Both the position numbers and the translations under genes were made by a program. A stretch of 64,000 nucleotides of DNA from contig CM035313.1 of assembly GCA_002900995.3 (NCBI GenBank), positions 2,356,001 through 2,420,000 on the forward strand, in the 5' to 3' direction. Position 1 is the first letter of the stretch; each line of letters begins with the position of its first letter. The notes below the pieces were generated by a model, which ran no database searches, was not told the origin of the DNA, and saw nothing but the letters and a program-made list of their open reading frames with translations. This stretch comes from Ganoderma boninense. Its lineage: Eukaryota > Basidiomycota > Agaricomycetes > Polyporales > Polyporaceae. This document shows positions 26,551-39,717 of this stretch, piece after piece.

Positions 26551-29500
26551 ATGAGCCAAAGCCACCCCCGACATCGCGCGTCTCCCGACACGTTTTCCCC
26601 ACAGGGCTCGGCAGATCGGGCTGCGGCCATCCGCCGCCCCCCCTCCGCTGGCCCCATCGATCGCGCCTCTCGCGACCAAACCAGCCTTGGAGCCACCATC
26701 CATGAAATCCGGACTGGTGCCTCCTCTTCCCCCCCCATCTACCCAGCCAGCCGGATGACCCCGAGGAGCTCCTCTCCTATGGGACTCACGACGGCGACGA
26801 TGACTCTCAATTGTACCCCCCACCCAACGTGCACGCTCCCAGCCCCGTGTCGGCCCTTCTGGCCACCCACACGCTGGTAAGCGTGTCTGCTTCCGAACCC
26901 GAGGACCCCGTTATCGTCCATGTGAACGATGTGGCTCCACCTTACACCCCCACCCCGAGCTATGACTCCGAGGCCCCTGCCGAGGAAACTCCGGCACGTG
27001 CCCCATCCACCACCTCCTACACCCCGGCCACCACTGTGTCCGACGCCGAGATGTCCGACAATGCTTCCACCCCCGAAAATGCTCCCACCTCCGCGGAACA
27101 ATACCTCGACATGTCTCGAGAGACCCACCGAGAACAAGAACTCACACTCGGACAGCTCGCTGTTGGGACCGAAGAGGTCCCCAACTATCAACCGGACAAA
27201 ATCGCCATCAAACCTATCTCCACCCAATACGGCGCGGACTATGGCCTACAACACTGCTGTATGCACCTCGCCGTCGTCCGCCAGTACCTCACTCACAACC
27301 GACGCATTCTTCGACTCCTCTGCCAAAACGACGAAAACGAAGAGGTATGGGGACACTTCCTCACCCTTCTCGACACTCTCAACAGCGCAGTGCCTTGCGT
27401 CCGTCCAGACGAACGACGCCACGTGGAAACCTCTTTCGAACAGGTCGAGGACGTCATCCTCGATTGCATCCGTATCCACCGCAACCTCACCGCATCGGAA
27501 ACTCTCCGCTTCGAGACCGATGCTGTCGCACAACCGGAACTCACCCTCCCGGCCTTTGAATCCGAGATCCACGAGTTCGCCGAAGCTACCAGTCATCGCC
27601 AGTACCAACCCACAACCAAAGGGAAGGAACGTGCAGTTCCCCCTGCCCCCACCTCTAACCAGGGCCCCTCGGGCCCAACACCCATGGAAGATGTTGTCGA
27701 ACGCCCTATCGTCGACGACCGCTCCCCCAACATCGACCAAACCACCCCTGCTCCGCGTAACGCCACTTCGCAAGTGCGCGAGTGGGCCTCCAACCTCCCA
27801 CCCACTACCATCCGCTCCACCCCGGACACACCCCCCATCGATCGCACAGGACGCACTGCCCACGCCGATCTTCAACGCTCAAACCTCGGCCGTCCCTCAC
27901 TCATCGACCGACTGGCTCCGACACCGCCGCCTCGCGCCTTTGAGGAACGGATCGCCCGCACAGGCCGATCCTTCCCCGCCCAATCGGACAGTGACCCGGA
28001 GGTCACTTGCCCACCCACGCCCCCTCGTCGTCGACGAGGCCAGAAACGCAAATCGGACTCCCCTCTTCCCCCCCCTCACACCGACACGCCCTCCCCCTTC
28101 CTCCTCCCACAGACAGGAGGACCCTACTTTACAGCTCAGCCCGTCCCGTCACAGGCTGTTCCCACCGACACCCGCCGTGGCGGGGAGAGCCGCGAATCCT
28201 CCTCCTCCCGCCCCCCATCCAAAAAGAAGTCACGTATCGAACCCAACAAAGTAGAAAGCGCCTCCAAACGCCTCTACGTCGCATACCAGGACCGCTCTCG
28301 CGCTCCACCTCCAAACAAGCAACTCCCTGCGGTTACGGTCCAGGACAAAGCGAACGTCCGGATCAGCCAACTTATCAACGACGACGCAATCCTCGCCACC
28401 CCTCTTGCCCACGCCCACATCCGCAAATGCACGTGGAACAAAGCGTACACGGAACTCACCCTCATCCTTCGGGATGTTCCCTCTAAGGAAACCGCCACGG
28501 CCATCAAGGGCGTCATCGCCCACACCCTCGATGTCCCCACCTTCGAACTTTCCATTCGTCGACACCAATACTCCACTGGTGTCGTCTTCTATAACGTCCA
28601 AGCGATTGACTTCGACGAGAATAACCTCCCCTCCCTCGCCGACCCTCACACCGTCCTCTACGACGCCATCTCTCGCACCAGCCACCAACACTGGATGGAC
28701 GCCAAGTCCAACGGTGACATCATCAAAGTCCGGTTCGGACCACTCCGCGACGGCTCGACAGGCACTACATTGTTTGTCGAGTTCAATGACACCTCCGCCG
28801 CTGCCATCGCCAACCTTCTGGTCAGCTCCAACCTCATCTTCCCCAATGGGACCAGGACGAGTATGGCCCTGGTCACCAAGGACACCAACCCTCAGTGCGG
28901 TAAATGCTGGCGCTTCGGCCACCGTGGACCTCAGTGCCTCCAACCCACTTCCAAGTGCTCCCTTTGCGGACACCCCCACGAAGTCCACGACCATGACAAG
29001 TTCGTCTCCATGCATGGCGGCAACGCTTACCCCATCCAGTGCGTCAACTGCTTGCTGGCGCACCCCTCCAACTCCAAGGATTGCGTGTTCGCCAAGAACC
29101 GCGACTCTGACCAGTGGCTCGCCGACGCCTATGAGCACATGCGCCACGTCGACGAGGTGTCCCACCCCGACTCCGTTCCGGGACGGCAAGGCCGTCCGGA
29201 CCTCTCCACCCTTATCCCCAAACGCCGCTCGTCACGACCCCGTCGCGCCGAGCCCACCAATACCAATGTCCAATACCAGTGGCAAAACGCAGGTGAAGGC
29301 TCCCACCGTGCCACCGCCCCACGCCAACAGACCACCCTCTCCCAATACTACCAACCGCCCCAGGTCGTGCTACCCTCGCCAACCCAGGGCTTTCTCTACA
29401 ACCCAGGCATAGTCGCCCCTCCCCCCACGGCCCTTCCCGCGCCGTTCACCTCCTCCTCACTCCACTACTTTGACCCGGAAAACCCCATTCGGACTCCATC

Positions 29501-29954
29501 GGGTCCCTACTCGCACACGGCTCGAGGCCGAAACACCCAGCCTCGTCCCCTCCCCACTAATGCATCTGCGGGTCCCGGTCCTTCGACCGTTTCCAACCGC
29601 AACGCTCAGAAGGGCAAGGAACGCACTGGCACGGTACGCCTGTCCCCCCTTCTCACCTCCATCTCGTACAGCGTAAACGCTCCCGCTAACGCTGTACGAA
29701 CCACTTCAGAAACTCGACGGCAGCCGCTTCTCGCCGATCGAAGACTAGACGCTAGACGTGGCGCTGCGGGGGACTCGCTCGCTGTTCTAGATAATATCAC
29801 ACCTGTACCTATCGCGTTTGACTTTTCTGAATCTGTATCATCTGTCTCATCCACACCACCGGTTGCGTGGGTTGCTACCCAGGAACTCGACGCCAACATT
29901 GCACTCAACGAGAATATCCTTGGCAGGATTCATGCCAGGACCCCCTCTTATTAA
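26551..29954 (+). CDS. LINE ORF1, Gag-like nucleic-acid-binding protein, one frameshift
   Basis: Predicted RNA-binding partner of the LINE ribonucleoprotein. Coding-like sequence starts at ATG 26551 and runs Pro/Ser-rich in one frame to the C8 run at 26729-26736. It then continues in a different frame from about 26706 to the stop at 29952-29954. One missing C would explain the break; it could be a real mutation or a base-calling error. The protein would be about 1,130 residues: a disordered N-terminal half, a basic KKKSRIEP-type patch, an RRM-like central domain (around RISQLINDDAIL to NGTRTSMALV), then three zinc knuckles. The first knuckle, CGKCWRFGHRGPQC (from 28896), fits CX2CX4HX4C; CSLCGHPHEVHDH and CVNCLLAHPSNSKDC follow. 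The stop overlaps the region of the ORF2 start. Confidence 0.85.
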
Positions 29955-32900
29955 CCAAATGAATGTTAGCACCGAACATTCGGATCCTTACCGACCGCTT
30001 GCAATTCCCTCGCACACCCTCGTCGAGGACATGTATGCGGAATTCGACCCCACCCCCAGCCCGATCCACGACGTTGGACCTGATTCACCTCGGTCTGACG
30101 ATCTCGACCTCTATAATCTCGACAACGACGCCCCAACTCCCCCCCAATTCCATGAGGCGGTCCTCGAGTTTACGAACACCCGCAACACCCCAGTCAGAAT
30201 CCGCCTGTCACCTCGTGACAATCTAGCTGAATTCTTCACCCAAACACCATCTCAACGCCCCGACCCAGCTCGGAGCGTTACCCTCTCTTTTACAAACTCT
30301 CAAGGAGCCAACGTCCGCATCCTCGAACCCTCCCCTGCTCCTGCACCACCGCCCTCTATCAATCCCCAACCCCGCCGCAAAGGACGAGGAGATAACCCCA
30401 CCTCACTCCGCGTTTTGTTCCAAAACGTACACCATATCGCACAACAAACCACCATGCTCCTCGAACTCCACTCGAAGAGCCATGACATTATCTGCGTTAC
30501 TGAACCATGGTACGGGCGCCTCCGTGCCATGGGCCCCAATACCAGACATGCCCAGGCACCCCCCACTCATCGGGTCGGAAGCCCTGAACCAGGCGAAATA
30601 CCCGCTCCTCACCCACAAGGCCGATACCTCTACGGCACCCAGAGCCATCCCAACTGGACCCTACTAGAACCGGTACGCGACGCCCGCGTTGTCATCTATG
30701 TCAACAAGAAACTGGTTCAAGCTACCTTCTCACTACACAACACTTTCACCACACGGGACGTCGCGCTGCTACAGCTACGCCTCGCAAAGGATATGTCCTA
30801 TAACATAATGGCTTTGTACAATGACAAACACTGTGCCGCACTCAACCATCTTGTCGACCATGTCAACGAAATCCCACACGTCCACCTTATGGGCGGAGAC
30901 TATAACCTCCACAGCCGACAATGGGACACCCTGTTCCCTACGACCTCTTCACAATCCAATCTGGCCAAAGTTGACGCCCTCCATGGCGCCCTTGGTCACA
31001 ATCTCATCTCTCCCCCGGATGTCGTTACCCACATGCCGGACAACATCAAACTCCGCGGCTCTGTCATTGACCTTGTCTGGGCGGACGCCGACCTCGCCAC
31101 CTCCATCAACATTCGAGGACAGGCACGGGGCCTCTCTGACCATGCCATCCTTGACGTCGAAATCCAAACACCCCCCTGGACCTTCCTCGGAACTCCATCC
31201 ATCACCAAGGGCTCTGACGACGAAATCAACCTCCTCGCTGAACTTGCCCGCTCCCTCCCCGACATCCTCCCCTCAGAGGAATACCCGCCCTCGGACCTAT
31301 TTGGAATCTACCCCATTCCTCACGACCCAACCACCACTCTCGAAACCGCTACTCGACTCTACCAGACATATCAGGATGCCTGGACATCAAACGCCCAACC
31401 CAAACGATTTTGTGGGAAGTCCGCCTCTTGGTGGACCCCTGACAATAAAAACAAACTCAACAAGCTCAAAGCCGCCACCAAGGCCTGCACCCCACCCTGG
31501 CAACGGCATGATGCCCGTCGAAAGTGGTCATCCAATGCTCGCCACCATCCCGACTTCATGGGGCCATTCCATCCTGCCGTTTCCATGCGGAAGGAGGCCC
31601 GTGCCAACCTCCGGGAATCCATACGGAAAGCCCGCAACAAACACATGGAGACTCGCATTCGCGAAATCTCCGAGGAAGCCAAACGCGTCTGGGACTTAGG
31701 CCGCTGGACAGGCCCACGACGCTCGTCATCACCCCCGGATATCGTCCACAACGGACAGACCCTCTCGACCCCTGACTCCTTGTGGCCGGCTTTTGACGAG
31801 GTCTTCCATGCCGCCGCACACCGTCCCATTGACATGACCGTCACAAACGACCTTCCTCAACTACCCACACGGGCTTGGCCTCCGTTCAGCACACAGGAAC
31901 TCAAGGACGCCATCTCCAATACCACTTCCTCATCTGCCCCAGGTGCCGACCATATCCACTGGCGACATCTCAAGTTCCTCATTGACTACAAAACGAACCC
32001 CAAGACGGCCGACCAGATCCTCCAAGGGTTCCGCGCACTCTTCAACTCCTGCCTCGCCCATGGCGTCTGGCCCGAGGAATTCCGCCGGGCCGTCACGGTG
32101 ATTATCCCCAAACCCAACAAGCCCGACTATTCCAAAGTCAAGGCCTACCGACCCATCGTTCTCCTCAGCTGCACTGCCAAGTGGCTCGAGAAGGTCATCA
32201 ACAACCGACTCCAGTACGACCTACATAAACACGGCGTACTCCACCCCTGCCAATTTGGCAGCGCCTGGCAGAAATCCACTATCGACGCTGTCGCATTCCT
32301 TCAGAACCATATTCGCGGAGGCTGGCAACAGGGCCTTGTCACGACCATGCTCGGCTTCGACGTCGCCCAGTTCTTCCCCTCCGTCAACCACTCACTTCTC
32401 ATCGACATTCTCGCTCGGGGCGGTTTCTCTCCCATCCTCACCAACTTCTTCAAATCCTACTTTCTCCCCCGGCGCTCCTCCTTCCGCTTCAACAACTCCT
32501 CTTCCCCTGAGTTCGACTGCCCTGACGTAGGCGTCGGACAGGGTTCATCCCTTTCCCCCACTCTTTCGGCTGTGTACATTGCCCCGGCACTACATGCCCT
32601 CTTCAACACCACCACCATTCAATCCCAGTTCGCCCTCCAATTTTACGTGGACGATGGGAACTTGGTCGCTACGTCCAACAGCACCGAAACCAACTGCGAC
32701 ATCCTTCGGATTGTCTACAAACAACTCGACAAATACCTCCATAGGCTCGGTCTCCTCATCGAACACGAGAAGGACGAGCTGATCCACTTCCCACCACCTC
32801 GTCGACAACCCGCTCACCCCTTCGACTTCGACGACGTCCCTCTCAACCTCAGCACCGGGCCCTGGAACGCGGACCACCCTCTCCAACCCTCCACTGTTGT

Positions 32901-34971
32901 CAAACACTTGGGTTTCTTCCTTGACAAGAAGCTCTCATTCAAAGATCACATTAAACACTACGCCACCAAGGGCAACGCTACCGCCCTCGCATATCGCATG
33001 CTTGGGACTTCTGTCCACGGCCTCACCCCTTTTCAACGTCGCAAGCTGTTCATCAGCTGTGTCCGTCCTATTCTCACTTACGGCGCCCCCGTTTGGTATC
33101 GTCCAACCGGAGGCAAAGACCTCATCAAACCGCTCGTCGTCGCTCAGAACTCTGCCTTACGGTGGATTTCGGGCACGTTCTGCACTACTCCCACCGGTTT
33201 CCTTCCGATTGCAACCGCAATCGAACCCCTCCACGTCCACCTCAACAAACTCCGCAAACGCTACATTCTGCGAATCCACACACTGATGGACTCACACCCC
33301 ATCAAATCTCTTTTCCCTAATCTCTACAAACGGTCGTACAATAGCCCGTACATCCGCTTCTACCCTCCACCACACAAACCCAAGACTGGTGTCTTCCAAA
33401 GCGGCATTGCTTCTCAAGAAGATGCTCCATGCGAACCCCCTGTCCGTCGTGCGGACGGCACCATCTCTTTCTACCCCGACTACCCAGAATGCTCTCTGGC
33501 ATTCAACCCACTTGACGACGAATGCCAACCTGGCAATCGTCTAATCGACGTGTTCCAGGACAGGATCACCCTCCAACTGTCCCACCCACCCAAGGACGAC
33601 CCTGACGAACTACAGAAATGGATCCGTCGAGATCTCCAACCACGCATTGACAAGGCACGACATGACCAGTCCTGCCTCCACGCCTTCACCGACGGATCTG
33701 CCTCCTCTAAAGGCGGCAAATCCAGTGCCGGTTACATCCTCTTCCATGGCACGACTGAACTCCATTCCCATGCAGAATGGTGCGGCCGCGGCTTCTCCTA
33801 TGACGCCGAACGCACTGCACTCCTCCTTGCCCTCCAAAAGACACTCAACGTCAGCATGGCCCAACCCTGCTCACATATTCAAATCTTTTCCGACTCGGAG
33901 TCCCTAGGCAAAGCCCTCCATGACGTACGTGACAGAAACGAATCTTCACTCCAAATTTCACATCTTCTACGGACGTGGTTTCTCCGCTCTCCTCACCACC
34001 GCTTCACGTTCTCCTACGTCCCGGGCCACTCCGGTGTTGACGGCAATGAAGCGGTCGACAAACTTGTCGGCGCCGTCCGCGTCCCTTCGGACTGGACTTC
34101 CCGCCCCACCTCATACGCATTCCTCAGGGCCACCATTACTCGACTCTTGACGGACTCTGACTGTGCCTCTCGTCGTCACCCCACTGAGGTCAAGACAGAC
34201 AAGGTGGCAGCTCACGTGGGGAAACAAGTACCCACCGGACCAATCGCGCGCGCACTCATCAATGCACGCCCTTCTTCCAAGAAAAACCTCATGCACGCCT
34301 ACGGGAAGGACTCGTCCATCATCTTCTACTCCCGCATGTGTCGACTTATCTCTGGCCACGCTCCTACTGGCCATTACCGCCTCCGCATGAGGAGCAAACA
34401 CAACGAACCCACCGCGTGTCCATGCGGCGTACGGGCACACGACGCCCACCCAAACAACCATGTTGTCCAGGACCGACTTCACATCCTACAACATTGTCCC
34501 ATTTACGCCCGTCGACCCCTCGGACGTTACAACCGGGAGGCCGCCACTTACTTGGAAGATTTGGATCCCTTCCCTAAGATCTACTGGTTCCTTCGGGATA
34601 ACCCTTACGCCTTCAGCTTCAGAGGCACCCCCGACTCGGAACATACCACCTCCCACGCTCGGAACTTCTGGCGCATTGCCGGCTCCATCCTCTTCTCCAA
34701 ACTACGGGACGATCCTATGGCCGTCATTTCTGACCTTCCAGACGATCACCCCATAACACTCGCAATGGTACAGGACCATGACTCCTTCACCTCGACCTTC
34801 TATCGCGATTATAAAGCCCGCTCCAAGTGGGCCATCATCGCCTACAACAACCATGTTATGTATCCGACGCTCGACTGCGTCCACCAGGAGCATCAATTAC
34901 TACTAAACACACGAGGGCACTATGTAACCCTCGACGATTTTTCCGACAACAACACTCAACACACGGACTAG
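29932..34971 (+). CDS. LINE ORF2: endonuclease, reverse transcriptase, RNase H
   Basis: Polyprotein for target-primed reverse transcription, about 1,679 residues and uninterrupted. The APE-type endonuclease covers roughly residues 155-415: VLFQNVHHIA, VTEPWYG, the catalytic GDYNLHSRQWD, and LSDHAILDVEI. The reverse transcriptase spans about 690-960, with VIIPKPNKPDYSKVKAYRPI, LGFDVAQFFPSV, GVGQGSSLSPTLSA and the catalytic FYVDDG (from 32641). RNase H covers about 1245-1380, with TDGSA, AERTALLLAL, FSDSESL and YVPGHSGVDGNEAVDKL supplying the D-E-D-D set. A Cys/His-rich segment (CPCGVRAHDAH, HILQHCPIY) lies near the C-terminus, as in related elements. The ATG at 29932 overlaps ORF1 by 23 nt; a second in-frame ATG at 29959 sits 4 nt after the ORF1 stop and could be the true start by reinitiation. 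Confidence 0.93.
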   Translation: MPGPPLINQMNVSTEHSDPYRPLAIPSHTLVEDMYAEFDPTPSPIHDVGPDSPRSDDLDLYNLDNDAPTPPQFHEAVLEFTNTRNTPVRIRLSPRDNLAEFFTQTPSQRPDPARSVTLSFTNSQGANVRILEPSPAPAPPPSINPQPRRKGRGDNPTSLRVLFQNVHHIAQQTTMLLELHSKSHDIICVTEPWYGRLRAMGPNTRHAQAPPTHRVGSPEPGEIPAPHPQGRYLYGTQSHPNWTLLEPVRDARVVIYVNKKLVQATFSLHNTFTTRDVALLQLRLAKDMSYNIMALYNDKHCAALNHLVDHVNEIPHVHLMGGDYNLHSRQWDTLFPTTSSQSNLAKVDALHGALGHNLISPPDVVTHMPDNIKLRGSVIDLVWADADLATSINIRGQARGLSDHAILDVEIQTPPWTFLGTPSITKGSDDEINLLAELARSLPDILPSEEYPPSDLFGIYPIPHDPTTTLETATRLYQTYQDAWTSNAQPKRFCGKSASWWTPDNKNKLNKLKAATKACTPPWQRHDARRKWSSNARHHPDFMGPFHPAVSMRKEARANLRESIRKARNKHMETRIREISEEAKRVWDLGRWTGPRRSSSPPDIVHNGQTLSTPDSLWPAFDEVFHAAAHRPIDMTVTNDLPQLPTRAWPPFSTQELKDAISNTTSSSAPGADHIHWRHLKFLIDYKTNPKTADQILQGFRALFNSCLAHGVWPEEFRRAVTVIIPKPNKPDYSKVKAYRPIVLLSCTAKWLEKVINNRLQYDLHKHGVLHPCQFGSAWQKSTIDAVAFLQNHIRGGWQQGLVTTMLGFDVAQFFPSVNHSLLIDILARGGFSPILTNFFKSYFLPRRSSFRFNNSSSPEFDCPDVGVGQGSSLSPTLSAVYIAPALHALFNTTTIQSQFALQFYVDDGNLVATSNSTETNCDILRIVYKQLDKYLHRLGLLIEHEKDELIHFPPPRRQPAHPFDFDDVPLNLSTGPWNADHPLQPSTVVKHLGFFLDKKLSFKDHIKHYATKGNATALAYRMLGTSVHGLTPFQRRKLFISCVRPILTYGAPVWYRPTGGKDLIKPLVVAQNSALRWISGTFCTTPTGFLPIATAIEPLHVHLNKLRKRYILRIHTLMDSHPIKSLFPNLYKRSYNSPYIRFYPPPHKPKTGVFQSGIASQEDAPCEPPVRRADGTISFYPDYPECSLAFNPLDDECQPGNRLIDVFQDRITLQLSHPPKDDPDELQKWIRRDLQPRIDKARHDQSCLHAFTDGSASSKGGKSSAGYILFHGTTELHSHAEWCGRGFSYDAERTALLLALQKTLNVSMAQPCSHIQIFSDSESLGKALHDVRDRNESSLQISHLLRTWFLRSPHHRFTFSYVPGHSGVDGNEAVDKLVGAVRVPSDWTSRPTSYAFLRATITRLLTDSDCASRRHPTEVKTDKVAAHVGKQVPTGPIARALINARPSSKKNLMHAYGKDSSIIFYSRMCRLISGHAPTGHYRLRMRSKHNEPTACPCGVRAHDAHPNNHVVQDRLHILQHCPIYARRPLGRYNREAATYLEDLDPFPKIYWFLRDNPYAFSFRGTPDSEHTTSHARNFWRIAGSILFSKLRDDPMAVISDLPDDHPITLAMVQDHDSFTSTFYRDYKARSKWAIIAYNNHVMYPTLDCVHQEHQLLLNTRGHYVTLDDFSDNNTQHTD

Positions 34972-35125
34972 ACTAATCCCTTAGTCCGTTGTCCCTTTCC
35001 GCATCTGGCCTCAGGCCGCGGACCCGCCATGGTCAAACTAACGCGGGATAGCGTGTGCGCTGTCAACGTTACAGAAGAGAAGCAAACCTGTATATGTACT
35101 AGATACTGCCAATACACGAGATAAT

Positions 35126-35151
35126 AAAAAAAAAAAAAAAAAAAAAAAAAA
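35126..35151 (+). repeat. Poly(A) tail of the LINE
   Basis: Uninterrupted run of 26 A at the element's 3' end, directly before the right target-site duplication. Confidence 0.93.
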
Positions 35152-35173
35152 GACATACAGCGATTAGGTGGCA
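35152..35173. repeat. Right copy of the 22-bp target-site duplication
   Basis: Exact match to 26376-26397, with no mismatch. Confidence 0.92.
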
Positions 35174-35969
35174 GCAGTGAGATCAAAATACTCACCGCTG
35201 AGACTGCCGTGGTACGTACAGCGCGGGTTACAGAAGGGCCACACTAAGGCCAACTAGTGTCTAGGTCAAGGACAGTGCATCTTTGCGCAGCACTCCGGAC
35301 GTCTAGACGTGGGTAGAGCGACAATGAAAACGGTACGCGATGCTTTTCCGTGTACAGCTTTCCGCAAGAGAACTTGCTTAGGCTTAGGAGGCGATGAGAG
35401 ACCCCTTGCATGCATTCTTAGTCGCTGGTGCATATCGATCGTCTTGCTCGCTGCGCAGCGTAGCCCCCTTGAATCGCTCGCTACTGATCCGCAAGAGATG
35501 AATGACGAGGCAGGTCTCGGCACTGCCGGTAGGAAGGATCGCGTAGCCTAAGTACTCGCGAACGAGCTAGCGTCGGGGTTGAAGCGGACGTCTTCCAAGA
35601 GTCTGGAGAGGTCGATGGGGCTGATGAATTGGAGGTAGGCGTATACAGGCCGCATACAGACCGCATACAGGGAGGCACAGCCAATCCGCAGCGGCGCCAA
35701 GGGACGCACCTGGTTCCGAGGCGCGGAGGACGCGGGGTCGAGTGGCGAATGACGCACGCAGCCAGCGCCCGCGGAAATGACGTCAGGCGCTCCCCTGACA
35801 GGGGCCCTGCTTAAAACCTGCTCTGCGCATCCGCCTTGGCCGGCCGCGTCTCCACCCTCTCGATCCCTCGTCTCCTTGCAACCCGTGCGTACCCTGGATC
35901 CACACCTTGATCTTAACTAACGGCCTCCAGACTACTCACCGCCCACGACACACCCACGACCCTCCAACC
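35174..35969. other. Intergenic right of the LINE
   Basis: No gene can be supported. A minus-strand frame ending at 35548 contains YLQFISPIDLSRLLEDV, which looks protein-like, but it has no start or splice context and no recognisable family. The right end, with CT-rich sequence, is the leader of the next gene. Confidence 0.45.
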
Positions 35970-36702
35970 ATGGCTGCCGGCGCTGCTGTTCCCGGTCTTG
36001 TCTTCTCCTTCGCCGCAATGGTGCTCCTCATATTTGTATGTTGCCCCTCAATCTTCAGTACCCATACGTCCTTACCACTTGATCACATCAGGCATCTGTC
36101 TCAGCACCAACATGGAATTCTGTTTCTTTCCTCGACGTCACTCAAGGCCGAACAGTCACCCACTTTGGTGTGTTCGGTTACACCGGGTCCCAAACAACAG
36201 TCGGATGGTACTTCCCACCCCGCCTAGGGTATGGCCGCCTTCTTCCTTTCACTTATATCTCATTCACTGATTGTCTTTTGCAGAGACCGTACGCTTAATG
36301 ACGTTATATTCCACAACCTTACCTACGTACTCATCCTCGTCCCCATCGGTATGTCTGCCTTCTGGACATCCTTCAAGCTTGCTTTTCCGGTCTGACCCCT
36401 CCACTCTAGGCGCCGGTCTCTCTGGCCTCGCTGTTCTCTTCGGCCTCTGCGGTGCTGCTTATCACCGTGTAGGAACGGTCTTTATGACGCTCGCCGGCGC
36501 ACTCGCGTTCTTCGTCACGCTCATTGTATGGGTCATCGAGATGGTCCTCTTCGGTACTGCGCGCCGTCAAATGCGTGACAGAGGCATCGATGCTACATGG
36601 GGCAATGCCAACTGGTTGGTCCTTGGCGCATTGGTGGCTCTCTTTATATCCTTCTTTGCCAGTCTTTGCGGTTCATTTGGCCGCTACAGGAAGAGCTACT
36701 AG
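35970..36702 (+). CDS. SUR7/PalI-type four-pass membrane protein
   Basis: Small plasma-membrane protein of 186 residues. Exons: 35970-36035, 36092-36228, 36284-36348 and 36410-36702. Four hydrophobic segments are clear: residues about 8-24, a long pair in the middle (VLILVPIGAGLSGLAVLFGL and VFMTLAGALAFFVTLIVWVIEMV), and one near the C-terminus (WLVLGALVALFISFFASL). An extracellular loop follows the first helix (FGVFGYTGSQ), and the motif ATWGNANWL precedes the last. This order and the loop motif match fungal SUR7/PalI proteins, which act in eisosomes or ambient-pH sensing. The short C-terminal tail (GRYRKSY) lacks the long cytoplasmic domain of PalI/Rim9. The exact role is not predictable. 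Confidence 0.78.
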
Positions 36703-37185
36703 AGGGGCATGCCATCAACGTCTATGCAACTATTCGGACGTTCCAAAACAGAGTAGAGGACGCCTTTTTTTCCTTGACCGGACACTGCTATGCGACGAAA
36801 TTCGATGACCTCTGTAATATCACCTTTGCTTCACTATACGTCGCTTGTGATTCCCGATACCTTGTAATACCTTGACGATCCTCTGACGTTGATTACCCTA
36901 CTGTATATGATAGACACTCCGTCTCCGAATTGGAGATTTAGCTCTGCTGCAACTGCACAGCGCGCGGACGATTAAATATGGACGTTCGCCATCGTTGTCG
37001 ATAATCGTTCAAATTCCCCCGGAAGGAATCGTTGACACTGGGTCTTTGTTAGCTGATTGTGTGAGGTAAACTGAATGCAGTCATAGAAGCGTGATGTACA
37101 ATGATATCCATAGATGCGTTCGATAAATGTATACAACAGGAGGGGTCTTAGCTAGACAGTATGCCCTGAATGAGGCCTGTGAAAA
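36703..37185. other. Intergenic between convergent SUR7-like and BiP genes
   Basis: Shared 3' flank of two convergent genes. No further feature seen. Confidence 0.5.
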
Positions 37186-39633
<2,448 letters not shown>

Positions 39634-39691
39634 GCGAACTGAGAGGGTTGCTGGTGGTGGTGATTTGGCAGACTCATCGTAGTGCTAGGGG

Positions 39692-39697
39692 GTTATA
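39692..39697 (-). promoter_or_regulatory. TATA-like box of BiP
   Basis: ATATAA-type sequence on the minus strand about 60 nt upstream of the BiP start codon, just downstream of the putative UPR element. Inferred from position. Confidence 0.4.
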
Positions 39698-39709
39698 TCC
39701 CAACCCAAA

Positions 39710-39717
39710 GCCACGTC
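39710..39717 (-). promoter_or_regulatory. Putative unfolded-protein-response element
   Basis: TGACGTGG on the minus strand (CCACGTCA on plus), about 77 nt upstream of the BiP start. This octamer is the UPRE core recognised by XBP1/ATF6-type bZIP factors, and fungal Hac1 uses related ACGT cores. A second GACGTGG lies near 39758-39764 on the plus strand. Confidence 0.5.

Larger units (their letters stand above)
26398..35151 (+). mobile_element. Full-length non-LTR (LINE) retrotransposon, Tad-like
   Basis: An element of 8,754 bp bounded by perfect 22-bp target-site duplications and ending in 26 A residues. It has a C-rich 5' untranslated region (26398-26550), ORF1 with CCHC knuckles, ORF2 with APE endonuclease, reverse transcriptase and RNase H, and a 3' untranslated region of about 150 bp. 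No long terminal repeats are present. The two-ORF layout with an APE endonuclease and a cellular-type RNase H matches the Tad/I group common in fungi; the exact clade needs a tree. The intact duplication, the long A tail and the fully open ORF2 point to a recent insertion. The whole element is C-rich on the coding strand, unlike the flanks. Confidence 0.95.

Noticed and set aside
28230..29189. 319-codon open frame on the minus strand of the LINE
   Set aside because: It is antisense to ORF1, which has clear zinc knuckles. It stays open only because the coding strand is C-rich.
35548..35757. Protein-like peptide (YLQFISPIDLSRLLEDV) on the minus strand
   Set aside because: No start, acceptor or second exon found, and no family recognised. 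Weak likeness to the F-box C-terminal block is not enough.
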